This document shows, one piece after another, positions 1 through 9,660 of a stretch of DNA of 64,000 nt. The DNA comes from Campanula takesimana. Lineage: Eukaryota; Streptophyta; Magnoliopsida; Asterales; Campanulaceae. Under the pieces are notes generated by a model. The model had not been told where the DNA came from. It saw only the letters and a program-made list of their open reading frames with translations, and ran no database searches. Both the position numbers and the translations under genes were made by a program. The DNA lies in assembly GCA_026119855.1 (NCBI GenBank), contig JAOWBW010001634.1, positions 62,001 to 126,000 of the forward strand, in the 5' to 3' direction. Positions within the stretch are counted from its first letter, which is position 1. Each line of letters opens with the position of its first letter.

Positions 1-566
1 AAAGCATCACCAATTCGATTGATGAGTTATCAAGCACTAAATAAATTCCCCAAGTGGAATCACCATATTAATTAAGTGCTTGAAATAATAAAATGCTTTT
101 GATTTTTGTGAATAACGTGTTCCTGTATTTAATACAGAACACAAAATGATGTTGGATGTTTTATTTACTCAGTTAGAGAAAGTGTTGTATTTTCTTCTTT
201 GTATAACTTGAACTTTATATATTTTGGTTTGGGTTATATTTATATTTTTCTTTTAAATACTTCTCAAGCTTTAGAGTGGACTGTGAACAAATATGTCATG
301 TAGAGAGGAAAGTGATCCGAAGCTCAAGCACGCTCCCTGCCACATATTCCTTGGGGAAAAATACATTCTATCGTACTCCCTTTGTTCCACACGAATGAAG
401 GGATCCTCCTATGGAATTCACAAGCTACTCAATCAAATTCATAATTTAAAAACATCAAAAGTACTCCCTTTGTTCCCAAATAAATATCGCATTTGACTTG
501 TCAATGTTATTAAAGAATGTGCTTTACTAGTTTGTTTATTCAAAAAAGACTCTCATCAACGGTTAT
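1..566. other. AT-rich flank, no gene recognised
   Basis: No convincing coding sequence. Two short stretches near 374 and 462 read like worn Stowaway-type ends (tactccctttgttcc), but I could not pair them as an inverted repeat. The last five bases (gttat, 562-566) are the left target-site copy of the copia element that starts at 567. Confidence 0.4.
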
Positions 567-889
567 TGTACGAATAATCACCTGCAATGGAAGAAATGGT
601 TAAAGAACAGAGAAGAAAAGGAGGAAGATGATGAACACTCAGATGGTACCTCACGTGAAATGTATTGCCGTGGGTTGTGATGTATATATAGACTATTTAC
701 ATAGAAGTAAACCTATCTTAACTAGGAAAGTGAATATGTACTCAATAACAATCATTATCAATCCTAGCTAAAGTTAAGGGGAAATAACAGAAGATATATA
801 CAAAGAATATATAGATAATATGCTACTCTTTCTTGATGACATTTGGTGGTTTGAATGGCGTGACTTGTGCCTCACTTTTCGGTCTATCA
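567..889 (-). repeat. 3' LTR of copia element (left copy)
   Basis: On the minus strand it begins TGATAGACCG and ends TTCGTACA, so it has TG...CA ends. It matches 5526-5861 almost throughout. It lacks a 6-base 'ttgcaa'-type insertion near its outer end and a short AT segment present in the other copy. Confidence 0.93.
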
Positions 890-900
890 CCCCACCTCAA
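890..900 (-). other. Polypurine tract of copia element
   Basis: The reverse complement reads ttgaggtgggg and directly abuts the TGATAG start of the 3' LTR. This is the expected position of the plus-strand primer for reverse transcription. Confidence 0.8.
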
Positions 901-1503
901 GCCAAGCGAAGGTGACCGGAGCTGCAGCTTGTCCGACAAAAGAAGAAACCGAGGAGCTGCCAAGCTCTCTGTTAAAATATCCGCAAGCTGATCCGAGGAC
1001 AAAATATGAAGGAGCCGAAGAAAACCCGTTGTTGTAGCTCACGAACAAAGTGGAAATCAATCTCAATATGTCGAGTTCGAGCATGGAAAACAGAATTCTT
1101 TGACATATGTAATGCAGAGATATTATCACAGAAAAGTGTAGGAGGGGAAGCGGGAGACCCAACTCACGAAACAGAAAAGAAAACCACTTTATTTTGGCTG
1201 CCGTGGATGCCAAAGCCCGATACTCTGCTTCCCTGCTAGACCTAGCAACAGTCCGTTGTTTCTTGGCAGTCCACGCAACCAAATTTGATCCAATGAATAC
1301 ATAAGCCCCAGTTGTAGACCGTCGATCATCTGGAGACCCGGCCGAGTCCGCATCACAGAAAGCAAGTAAAGATGTATATCGGGACTTCTGGAAGGAAATT
1401 CCTTGCGACACAGATCCTTTAAGAAATCAAAAAATTCTTTTGACAGCTTGAAGATGGGAGGTGTGGGGAGTGTGCATAAATTGACACACCTGATTAACTG
1501 CAA
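890..1503 (-). pseudogene. copia RNase H domain remnant
   Basis: C-terminal part of the copia Pol polyprotein. Visible motifs are FCDADSAGSPDDRRSTTGAY (the first catalytic D region and the DRRSTTGY signature) followed by AWTAKKQRTVARSSREAEYR, which holds the catalytic E of the copia RNase H. The domain is split between two frames, with a frameshift near 1411-1430 relative to the RT frame upstream. Downstream the sequence runs into the polypurine tract and LTR with no proper terminus. The enzyme would remove the RNA strand during cDNA synthesis; this copy is broken. Confidence 0.85.
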
Positions 1504-3619
1504 AGGCGATGTCAGGTCGGGTAAGAGTGGCGTATTGGAGGCCCCCTACCATCCTGCGATAGAGTGTAGCGTCCGGAATAGGGTCACCATCAAGAGATGA
1601 GAGATGAATGCCAGGCGCCATGGGGGTGGGGGCTGGTTTACATAAGTCCATATGAAACTTATGAAGAAGGTCAGCTGTGTAGCGAGATTGACTGAGAGAT
1701 AAGTGGGTGTCGGTACGAGTAGCTTCGATGCCCAAGAAGAAATTAAGAGATCCCAACCGGCGACTCTCAAAAGTAGCACAAATGGAGTCAATAACTGAGT
1801 GCACTGCATCGAAGTGAGAACCTATAATTATTATGTCATCTACGTACACGAGTATAGCAAGAGTGGACTCGGCCGTGTGGCGGACAAACAATGAGGAATC
1901 GGACCAGCTGTTAAAGAAACCCAATGTAAGAAGGAATTCATGGAGGCGATAGAACCAAGCCCGGGGAGATTTCTTAAGCCCGTAAAGTGCCCTATGAAGA
2001 CGACAGACATGGTGAGGATGATTTGAATTAATGAACCCCGGTGGTTGTGCCATATAGACCTCTTCTGCGAGAATGCCATTCAAGAAAGCATTTCTGACAT
2101 CGAGCTGTTCAATTTGCCGGTCACGAGAATGTGCCAAGGATAAGATTGTGCGGATGGTGGCCGGTTTAATAACGGGACTGAACGTCTCTTCGTAGTCGAT
2201 TCCTTCCTGTTGAGTAAACCCTTGAGCGACTAGTTTAGCTTTATACCTCTCTAGATATCCGTCGTCTTTCCGCTTAACCTTGTATATCCATTTGCTACCC
2301 ACTATGTTATGATGTGGAGGAGGAGGAACTAATGACCAAGTTTGATTCTTGTGAAGAGCCATTAATTCCTCCTTCATGGCCTCTTGCCAATGAGGTATAG
2401 GGGTATCTTGACGAAATGTACGTGGCTCAAACAGAGGCGAGGCTGCCATTGTAGCACCGAATGCAAAATGATGTTTTAGACGGAATATGCCATCTTTGGC
2501 CCGAGTTGTCATAGGGTGAGTGTTCAAAGGAGCAGAGTGTACAGGAGCCCGTATGGGAGAAGACTGACTTGCTGAGTTGGGCTCAGAGGAGGGGGAGCCA
2601 TTGGAACAATCAGGACTAGAGAGTGAAGGGGACTGGACAGGCCCAGCCAGCCCAGTCGAGGAGAGGTCCAACGGTTCTGGTGTAGACGAGCCCAAGGAGT
2701 TGGGCCTGCTAGAAGCCGATCCAGCAGAAGAAGGAACTGGAGTGGTAGACATTGGGTCACTTAGAGACGGCGGCCTAGTAGGTACTGGAGAAGATGGGCC
2801 AAGACAGGCTGGGCCTTGTGGGCTGTCCAACTGTGCTGTAGAGTAGGGAAAAGTCCCATTGTCATGAATTGGGCCATTAGGAGTTGAAGAAGAGCCATCA
2901 AGTTGATGTAGACTGCTTGAAGGAATGCTTGGGGATTTCGGAGTCCAGTGGGCTGTGATGGATTGTTGTGGACCATGTGCCTGTGCTGCTGGAAAATTCT
3001 TAACCACATAAAAGAAATGACTTTCATCAAATAAAACGTGGCGAGAAATATAAATACGACCCGTGGTAGGGTTATAACACCGGTACCCTTTGCGAGTTGT
3101 ATCATAACCAAGAAACACACATGGATTTAACTTGAGCATTAACTTGTGTTGATTATATGGTGTGAGACTAGGGAAACATGTGCACCCAAAAGTTTTGAGA
3201 AAGTGATAATCCGGGGTGCGTTTCCATAATCTTTCATATGGGGAGATAAAGTGTAATTGCCGCATAGGCAATCTGTTGATTAAAAACACCGCTGTAGAGA
3301 ATGCTTCAAGCCAAAAAGGATGGGGAACTTGATATTGAGCTAAAAGACACAAGCCCATCTCAGTAATATGACGATGTTTTCTCTCCACAACCCCATTTTG
3401 TTGGGGAGTATAAGGACATAAAGTCCTATGACTAATGCCATGAGTGGACAAAAAACCTGCAAATTTCCGGTTAACAAATCCACCCCCTCCATCTGTCTGA
3501 ATAGTCTTAATTGTGTGAATAACAGAAATTTTTCTACTTAACTGATTTTCAATTAGAGTTTTGAAATCACAGAAAACAGAAAATACATCGGATTTTCGAA
3601 AGAGATGAAACATCCACAC
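1427..3619 (-). pseudogene. copia integrase core and reverse transcriptase (730-codon frame)
   Basis: The longest frame of this element. It opens in the integrase core: the second catalytic D lies in IQTDGGGGF (about 3485-3505) and the E region in PQQNGVVERKHRH (about 3365-3405), followed by the linker FLGYDTTRKGYRCYNP. A low-complexity Ser/Pro-rich stretch (about 2530-2900) separates integrase from RT. RT (RVT_2 type) shows WIYKVKRKDDG, LDVRNAFLNG (near 2080-2105), ALYGLKKSPRAWF and the active-site box YVDDIIIIG (about 1829-1852). The frame itself is open, but it is disconnected by frameshifts from the integrase N-terminus upstream and RNase H downstream. Integrase before RT is diagnostic of Ty1/copia. 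Confidence 0.93.
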
Positions 3620-4050
3620 ATATCTGGAAAAATCATCACTATAGACAAATAAAATTTAAACCCAGAATTAGACGGGACGGATGAGGTTCCCCAAACATCA
3701 AGATGCAATAAATCCAAAGGTCTTGCAGAATTAAAAGAACAAATTTGAAAAGGAAGATTACATGCTTTGCCTAACGGGCAAAAATGACACATCTCCTATG
3801 CCTAACAGAACCGCTAATCGGAAGTTTCGCTTTATTTGCTAATGTCTCAAAACTTGGGAAGAAGGATGTCCCAAGCGGGAATGCCATGTAGCCGAGAAGC
3901 ACGTTCCCCAATTAACGCTAAAGAATTTATGCGAGAATCGGGGATGAAAGATAATGTGTCAAGATCACCCGCATTACTGCCAGAAAGAGTAATCTTCTTG
4001 GTACGGTTGTCCTTCACACAAAACCCAAAAGCAGTTAGTTCAAAAAGCAA
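3553..4050 (-). pseudogene. copia GAG-pre-integrase and integrase N-terminal part
   Basis: A weak match to the GAG-pre-integrase segment (ending SRLHGIPAWDILLPKF where functional copies have a WHxRLGH-like motif) is followed, after stops, by CHFCPLGKACNLPF, the CxxC half of the integrase HHCC zinc site. DLLHLDVWG follows, containing the first catalytic D. At least one frameshift and several stops separate it from the integrase core. Confidence 0.75.
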
Positions 4051-4247
4051 TCGTTATCTAGGAAAAATTTGCGAATTAAATGTAACGACCGACTGATTTT
4101 AGGAACATGCAATATAGTATTCATATGAAAAGACCTATTTTGGTGAGTAAATTGAGACGACCCTATATTAGAAATAGGAATAGTGGACCCATTAGCAACC
4201 CGAATGGAATCGTTACCTGAGTACGATGAGTAATGTTGCAGAACACC

Positions 4248-4680
4248 CTAATTGGATGTCATGTGATCCGTCGCACCGGAGTCAAGAACAAAAGAGACGG
4301 GAGCCATGGGTGAAGAGTTGCCTAAAGGATATCCACCACCTGCTGTGACATTTGCTTGACATGGGTAATATTTAGCATTATATGCAAAATTGCCCCGTTG
4401 AAAACAAGTGGTGGCATCATGCCCGAGTTTCTTCCAAATTTGACAAGAGACGGTGTTAGGGTCAGGGCTCATGAATGGATTGGGAGGGGTATAAGGGCGA
4501 GGGTTGTTGGCTGGGACAGAGGGGCTGGAGGGCGAAACTGACCTGGGTTAGGAAGGGGCTGAAAATTTTGGGGAAAGGGCAAGAGACCCCGTCCCTGATT
4601 ACGACCTTTATTTTTACCATTGTTTTTTCGATTTCCACCCCCTCGCCCTTGATTAGGGAAGAAAAAGAACCCACCCGGAT
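4248..4680 (-). pseudogene. copia nucleocapsid zinc knuckle and protease remnant
   Basis: CQIWKKLGHDATTC is a CCHC-type knuckle in which the second Cys has become Trp, so metal binding is probably lost. About 45 residues later FVLDSGATDHMT carries the aspartic protease DSGA active site. The frame is offset from gag because of a run of 14 C (4693-4706) on the plus strand, a likely slippage site. 4460-4680 encodes the low-complexity spacer between gag and the knuckle. Confidence 0.82.
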
Positions 4681-5501
4681 TATTTGGCCGAACCCCCCCC
4701 CCCCCCTTGGTTCTGAGAATTGGATCCGTATGGCTGAGAGATGGGTTTGGGAGATTCAGAAGTTTTGGCGGCGGCTAGAGCATAGACAGTGGGAGCTGTG
4801 TGGTTTGCGAATTTTTTCTGTAAAGCCTCTTCTTGAAGAATAAGGTCCTTAAGATCATCAATGGTGGTGGTTCCCTTAGAGTTTTGAGTGGTAATAAACT
4901 CTTTATAGGTATGACCTAAGCGCCCTAAAATCCGACTCCTAAGAGTTTGAGAAGACACAGCCTCACCCGCTTGAGAAAGAGAATGAGCTATGGTTTTGGC
5001 ACGAAGAATATAGGTTTGGATGGACATACCCGGACTAAGGGTGAGGTCATGAAGTTCTTCCTGTAATTTTTGAATATGGATAGTTGAGGCTACACCAAAT
5101 TCTTTGGCGAGAAGGTCCCAAGCCTCGGGAGAGGTAAGACAAGGGTTGAGATGAGGTTGAACATCTGAAGTGACAGTGGCTTTAATCCACCCAAGGACAA
5201 AACGAGAAGTATGAATGAACTTTTCATGAGCGGGATTAGGAACGGTAGAAGTATTATCTGTGGGGATGGTTTCGGGGGGAGGGATTTTGTAAGTCACAAC
5301 ATGCGTAAGATAGTGAATATCGAGCATTGACAAGAAAAGAGAACTCCAATTTTGATAGTTCTCATTTGATAGTCGACAATGACCCATGTAAGAGTGGACG
5401 TTGAACAGAACGGGAAAACCATGTTTATTACCCGGAAGGTTACCTTGCCCAGAATCGGAGTTGGCCATGGATTTTGATGATTCAATTGATTCTTCACCCA
5501 T
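4680..5501 (-). pseudogene. copia gag (capsid part)
   Basis: An open frame of about 270 codons. The chosen start gives MGEESIESSK, because upstream Met codons lie in the LTR. Typical copia gag landmarks are ENYQNWSSLFLSML near the N-terminus and PEAWDLLAKEFGVAS, LQEELHDLTLSPGMSIQTYI and GHTYKEFITT in the UBN2-like region. It ends at the homopolymer frameshift before the zinc knuckle. The product would form the virus-like particle that packages element RNA. Confidence 0.85.
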
Positions 5502-5517
5502 GGCTTTAGATAGATCT

Positions 5518-5525
5518 TGATACCA
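5518..5525 (-). other. Primer-binding site (initiator tRNA-Met type)
   Basis: The reverse complement is TGGTATCA, directly next to the inner edge of the 5' LTR. This is the common plant LTR-element site complementary to the 3' end of initiator tRNA-Met. Confidence 0.85.
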
Positions 5526-5861
5526 TGTACGAATAATCACCTGCAATTGCAATGGAAGAAATGATTAAAGAACTGAGAAGAAAAGGAGGAAGATGATGAA
5601 CACTTAGATGGTACCTCACGTGAAATGTATTGCCGTGGGTTGTGATGTATATATAGACTTTAGTATATTTACATAGAAGTAAACCTATCTTAACTAGGAA
5701 AGTGAATATGTACACAATAACAATCATTATCACTCCTAGCTAAAGTTAAGGGGAAATAACAGAAGATATATACAAAGAATATATAGAAAATATGCTACTC
5801 TTTCTTGATGATATTTGGTGGTTTGAATGGCGTGACTTGTGCCTCACTTTTCGGTCTATCA
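5526..5861 (-). repeat. 5' LTR of copia element (right copy)
   Basis: Partner of 567-889 with TG...CA ends. Since the element is read leftward, this copy would hold the promoter for the element's RNA. Confidence 0.93.
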
Positions 5862-6047
5862 GTTACCACATGAAAGACTCAATATGAACTATTGTCAAGA
5901 AGAGGTCCAATCAATTCCTACATTAATTAAAGTGGGAGCAAATTGTTTGTTCATGATAATTGAAAAACAAGTTTTAACCCCAGTGATGATGAATGTTTTT
6001 AGGGTACTCAAATACCAAAAAATTCTTACATAGTATATACTTTTTCC

Positions 6048-6417
6048 GAGTTAATCACCTATTTGGTCCTTAACCTATTGAGTTGTTTTCCTTTTGGTCC
6101 TTAACCTATTTTGGTTTTCCTTTTGGTCCTTGATGTACCTAGTTGCAGGATAAAGTGGTCCTTAACCTATTTTAGTTTTCCTTTTGGTCCTTGATGTACC
6201 TATTTGCCGGACAAAGTGGTCCTTAAAATCGTCGACATGGCTTGTTGACCGAAAGGAAAACCAAAATAGGTCAAGGACCAAAAGGAAAACTAAAATAGGT
6301 TAAGGACCACTTTATCCTGCAACTAGGTACATCAAGGACCAAAAGGAAAACCAAAATAGGTTAAGGACCAAAAGGAAAACAACTCAATAGGTTAAGGACC
6401 AAATAGGTGATTAACTC
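6048..6417. repeat. Foldback (long inverted) repeat
   Basis: The two halves are close to perfect reverse complements, beginning gagttaatcacctatttgg and ending in its complement, with a short centre around 6225-6245 (gtcgac...). Each arm is itself made of a reiterated motif (tggtccttaacctatt, ttttcctttt, tggtccttgatgtacct). I found no coding sequence and no convincing flanking duplication. It could be a MITE/foldback transposon or a palindrome made by local rearrangement. The transcript would form a hairpin of about 170 bp. Confidence 0.85.
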
Positions 6418-6418
6418 T

Positions 6419-6501
6419 AAATGTAAATGACATAAATGTAAATGACATAAATGTAAATGGTATACATGTAAATGGCATAAATGTAAATGGCATAAATGTA
6501 A
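6419..6501. repeat. 15-bp tandem repeat
   Basis: About five copies of a unit like aaatgtaaatggcat, with g/a variation, directly abutting the foldback element. Confidence 0.85.
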
Positions 6502-7680
6502 CAAATACTCCTTTCCACTTGGTTCATCATTTTAATACACTATAAAAGTGTAAGATGAAACCATTGGGGTCATGGGAGTATTTGGGTCCAATCATATATA
6601 AAGACTACATTTTTATAAGCATGAAAATAAACAAAGCCAATATCCCAACAAGAAAAATATAAAGATGACAATAAAATAAAGATTTAACTTTAAGCAAGTT
6701 TGGGGTGAACCTTTAATTGATTGACCCAAGTTTGCTTCTTTTCTTCTTTACTTAGAGAACTCGGGTTCTAAGGTTTTTTGCTTGGGTTGATCTTTGTGTG
6801 TTTTAGATTAAATGAGACTAGAGATAAGAGTGATACTACTTTTAGTAGTCTTTCACTATTATCTAAATAAATTCACAATCTTTCACAAAGAGAAGTATTT
6901 AATTTGAGAGGGACTACAATTTTTTAGAGTAACTTTGCTAGGGAATTCTTGATGAAATGAGAGAGGATGAACTCCCTATTTATAGGATGGGTTGGGGCTT
7001 GTTTGTAACTTGAAAGTAACATTTTGGTCCCTCAACTATTAGCTTATTATTTTCTTAGGGGCTAAGCAAAGAGGAGATATTTTGATCACAATAATGAGGT
7101 GGGAATTGGATAATTTTTGGTGTACAAAATGGGTTGAAATTGGATCATTTTTGTGCACAAAATGGTGTATTTTCAGATGTTAAATGGGCTGGGAATTAAT
7201 CTTCTAGAAGGGGGGTGTGTGGGTGACACAAGTGAGGTGAAGGACAATTGGGAGCGTGGCACGTGGAGCTGTGAGGGTGAGGGAGACAAGGGTGGAGGTG
7301 ACAGCCAATCAGAGCGAGGCGTTGGGGAGCTTGTCGGGCGCGTGAGACTTACCGGGGGACAAGACGGCTGACGAGCGTAGAGGAGCTGACGCGTGGCGCT
7401 GGCGGCTGAGCGAATAAGGAGGGGACACGTGGCTCCTGTCTGGCGGCTCCTTGAGGAAGCGCACATTGAATGTGCGACCGTCCCTTCCTTTGGGCAATTT
7501 TTGGATATTCCCATAAAGTCCTTTTGGGCTTTCTGAGGAATAAACCCAAGGTCCTAGCCTTCTGGAAATTACCAGAAGGTCCCTCCCTTTCTAAAATAAT
7601 TTAATTAATGCCTAAAATACCCTTTGAACATTATAATGACCTAATTAAGTCCCAAATTACCTCTTAACTCTACAATTTGA
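6502..7680. other. Non-coding, LTR-like segment with minus-strand TATA box
   Basis: No supported gene. Read on the minus strand, 6976-6986 is CCTATAAATAG, followed by a leader-like AT-rich stretch, as in a plant LTR promoter. A perfect 8-bp hairpin (ccttctgg/ccagaagg) sits at 7557-7578. I could not find matching LTR ends or a partner, so solo LTR is only a suggestion. Frames at 7173-7549 overlap one another on several phases and look like by-products of GC-rich DNA. Confidence 0.35.
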
Positions 7681-7928
7681 TTATTTGAGAATAGTAATCC
7701 GGATCGGGGTACTTATAGAGCCCCTCGGCAACAGCGCTTTTAAAGAAAGAGGGGTTATCGATAAAGAAAGAATCCCGATCCGATAAACTACCAAGATGGG
7801 AGAGAAGGTGACCGAGGTGGTTAAGCGGCTGGACCCTTATCTTTAAAGGATTCATACGTATCCCTATCCGAGGGAATCAAGCCGGTCGTAGTTCTTAGGC
7901 GAGAGACTTTAAGGCTACTCAAACATAA

Positions 7929-8068
7929 GGGTGACCGTTCAAGTTCGGGTGAGGAACTTAGCATCTCAAACTTGGGGTGACCATCAAGGTCGGGTGAGGA
8001 ACTTAGCGTCTCAAACTAGGGGTAACCTATCAAGGTCAGGTGAGGAAGTTGGCATCTCAAACCTAAGG
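7929..8068. repeat. 46-bp tandem array, 3 copies
   Basis: Unit starts ggtgacc, continues with caaggtcgggtgaggaactt and ends catctcaaac. Spacing is 46 then 45 bp. Confidence 0.85.
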
Positions 8069-8089
8069 GCTTTTGTGACGGTAGCCTAA

Positions 8090-8258
8090 CCGAAAGGGGG
8101 ATATCTGTCATCCTCTCCTAAAGCGTAGGGGAATATCTGTCATCCTCTCGTAAAACGTAAGGGAATATCTGCCATTCTCTCCTAAAGCGGATTTGGTAGG
8201 TGGACATCTTTCGTCCTTTCCTAAGACATAGGGGGATACCTGTCATCCTCTCCTAGAG
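8090..8258. repeat. About 37-bp degenerate tandem array
   Basis: Four to five diverged copies around the core atatctgtcatcctctccta followed by aagcg. Confidence 0.7.
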
Positions 8259-8269
8259 CGGGCTTGACT

Positions 8270-8630
8270 CTCATTTGGTCAAAGTCGGGATTTGGTCAAC
8301 TTGACTTTATGGGGAGGGTTGACTAAATGATGGACTCGAATCTCATTCGTCCAAAGTTGGGATTTGGTCAACTTGACTCTACGAGGAGGGTTGACTAAAG
8401 GATGGACTTGATTCTCATTTGGTCAAGGTCGGGACTTGGTCAACTCAGCTCTACGGGGAGGGTTGACTAAAGGATGGACTTGACTCTCATTTGGTCAAGG
8501 TCGGGACTTGGTCAACTCGACTCTACGGGGAGGGTTGACTAAAGGATGGACTTGGCTCTCATTTGGTCAAGGTCGGGACTTGGTCAACTCGGCTCTACGG
8601 GGAGGGTTGACTAAAGGATGGTCTTATGTC
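8270..8630. repeat. 72-bp tandem array, 5 copies
   Basis: The core ctcatttggtcaaggtcggg recurs at 8270, 8342, 8414, 8486 and 8558, exactly 72 bp apart. The later copies are nearly identical to one another, which suggests recent local expansion. Confidence 0.92.
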
Positions 8631-8935
8631 GTATTTGGACTGCCGGGAACAAAGGCTTCAACCTACAATGACCACTCTGGGTTAAGGCTTGGGTCAACTC
8701 CATCTTTGGGGAGATTGACGAGAAAACTGGTCTTACGTCTGACTAAGGACTGCCGGGGACAAAGGCTTCAACCTACAATGACCACTCTGGGTCAAGGCTT
8801 AGGTCAACTCCATCTATGGGGAGTTTGAAAAGAAAACTGGTCTTACGTCCGACTAAGGACTGCCGAGAGCAAAGGCTTTAACCTACAATAACCACTCTGG
8901 GTCAGGGCTTGGCTTGGTCAATACTACTCTACGGA
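8617..8935. repeat. 110-bp tandem array, 3 copies
   Basis: caaaggcttcaacctacaat recurs at 8650, 8760 and (with a change) 8870, a 110-bp period. Each unit contains a gtcaactcc...ggggag phrase also present in the 72-bp unit, so the two arrays may share an origin. Confidence 0.9.
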
Positions 8936-9304
8936 ATGATTGACTCATTTTCTTGACACTGGGGAAGAGCCTAGGGGCGACCTTAAAGAAACATTGTGGA
9001 CGAAAAAGTCCAAGACTTTGGAAAAATTATTTTGAGGGGAGATCAAAAGCATTTTGCTTGAAACATTTTTTGATAAACGATGCCAAATGGGAAAATTTGG
9101 TAATGCTTATTTCTAAAGGCATATCTTTTAACGAAGCATGTTAGTCAAATTTTTTATTTTAACTTAACCGCGAGGCTTGTTATGCGTAAAGTCCTTTGGG
9201 TTTTGTCCATTCATTTAGGAGTAACTGATGGTAGGAAATCTGCTTGTCACTGTTGTGGGGATAGCCCCAATGTCATCTTTATCGTTGATGTAGGGGTAGA
9301 CCCA

Positions 9305-9406
9305 TGTCCTTGTTGTCGTCGATGTGGAGGTAGCCACATGTACTTGTTGTCGTCGATGTGGAGGTAGCCCCATGTCCTTGTTGTCGTCGATGTGGAGGTA
9401 GCCCCA
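9305..9406. repeat. 34-bp tandem array, 3 copies
   Basis: tgtccttgttgtcgtcgatg recurs at 9305, 9339 and 9373, followed each time by tggaggtagcc. Further partial copies lie just upstream. Confidence 0.9.
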
Positions 9407-9505
9407 AAATCGTCCTTCGACCTTTGATGTTGACATGGACCCGTTGTCGTTTTTTGGCCTTTGATGATGTTAGGAACCCATCCCTTTTTCATGACGCACC
9501 ATTTC

Positions 9506-9635
9506 TTTTGCCTAGGTCACCCTTGCGGGTTTTCAACCTAGCGGGCATCTCTTTTTGCGTCCTTTTGTGGCACACCCTGTTTTTTGCCTAAGCCGCCCTT
9601 GCGGGTTTTCGACTTAGCGGGCTACTTTTTTTGTG
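9506..9635. repeat. About 76-bp repeat, 2 copies
   Basis: ttttgcctaggtcacccttg (9506) and ttttgcctaagccgcccttg (9582) each continue cgggtttt and then a Y-rich spacer. Confidence 0.8.
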
Positions 9636-9660
9636 CCTTTCTCCTCTTTTTTTATGAGTG

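Larger units (their letters stand above)
567..5861 (-). mobile_element. Ty1/copia LTR retrotransposon, decayed, complete structure
   Basis: Two direct LTRs (567-889 and 5526-5861) flank a 4.6 kb internal region read on the minus strand in the order gag, protease, integrase, RT, RNase H, the Ty1/copia order. The primer-binding site and polypurine tract are at the expected places. The 5-bp flanks are gttat (562-566) and gttac (5862-5866), a target-site duplication with one mismatch. The two LTRs differ by a few substitutions and small indels, so the insertion is not ancient, but frameshifts and stops in gag and pol make it non-functional. The short LTRs and compact size resemble the Ale/Retrofit group. 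That lineage call is an inference. Confidence 0.93.
7681..9660. repeat. Chain of distinct tandem arrays (Tat/Retand-like 3' UTR DNA)
   Basis: At least six unrelated tandem arrays lie one after another with unit lengths of about 46, 37, 72, 110, 34 and 76 bp and no coding sequence. Ty3/gypsy elements of the Tat group (Ogre, Retand) are known for long 3' untranslated regions with variable tandem repeats, and phrases such as cccttgcgggttttcgac are in keeping with that. The lineage assignment is an inference, as no pol, polypurine tract or LTR of such an element joins this stretch. Confidence 0.55.

Noticed and set aside
374..480. Possible Stowaway MITE from two 'tactccctttgttcc' motifs
   Set aside because: Both motifs point the same way and no complementary right end was found.
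2524..3120. Frames on both strands of 78-119 codons
   Set aside because: Shadows of the Ser/Pro-rich linker of the copia polyprotein.
6502..7680. Complete solo LTR
   Set aside because: A TATA-like box is present on the minus strand, but neither TG/CA borders nor a target duplication could be set.
8508..8828. 106-codon plus frame
   Set aside because: It runs along the 72- and 110-bp tandem arrays and simply repeats their translation.
9182..9591. Several plus and minus frames with CCRRCGG-type repeats
   Set aside because: Products of the 34-bp tandem array; overlapping frames on both strands show no coding bias.
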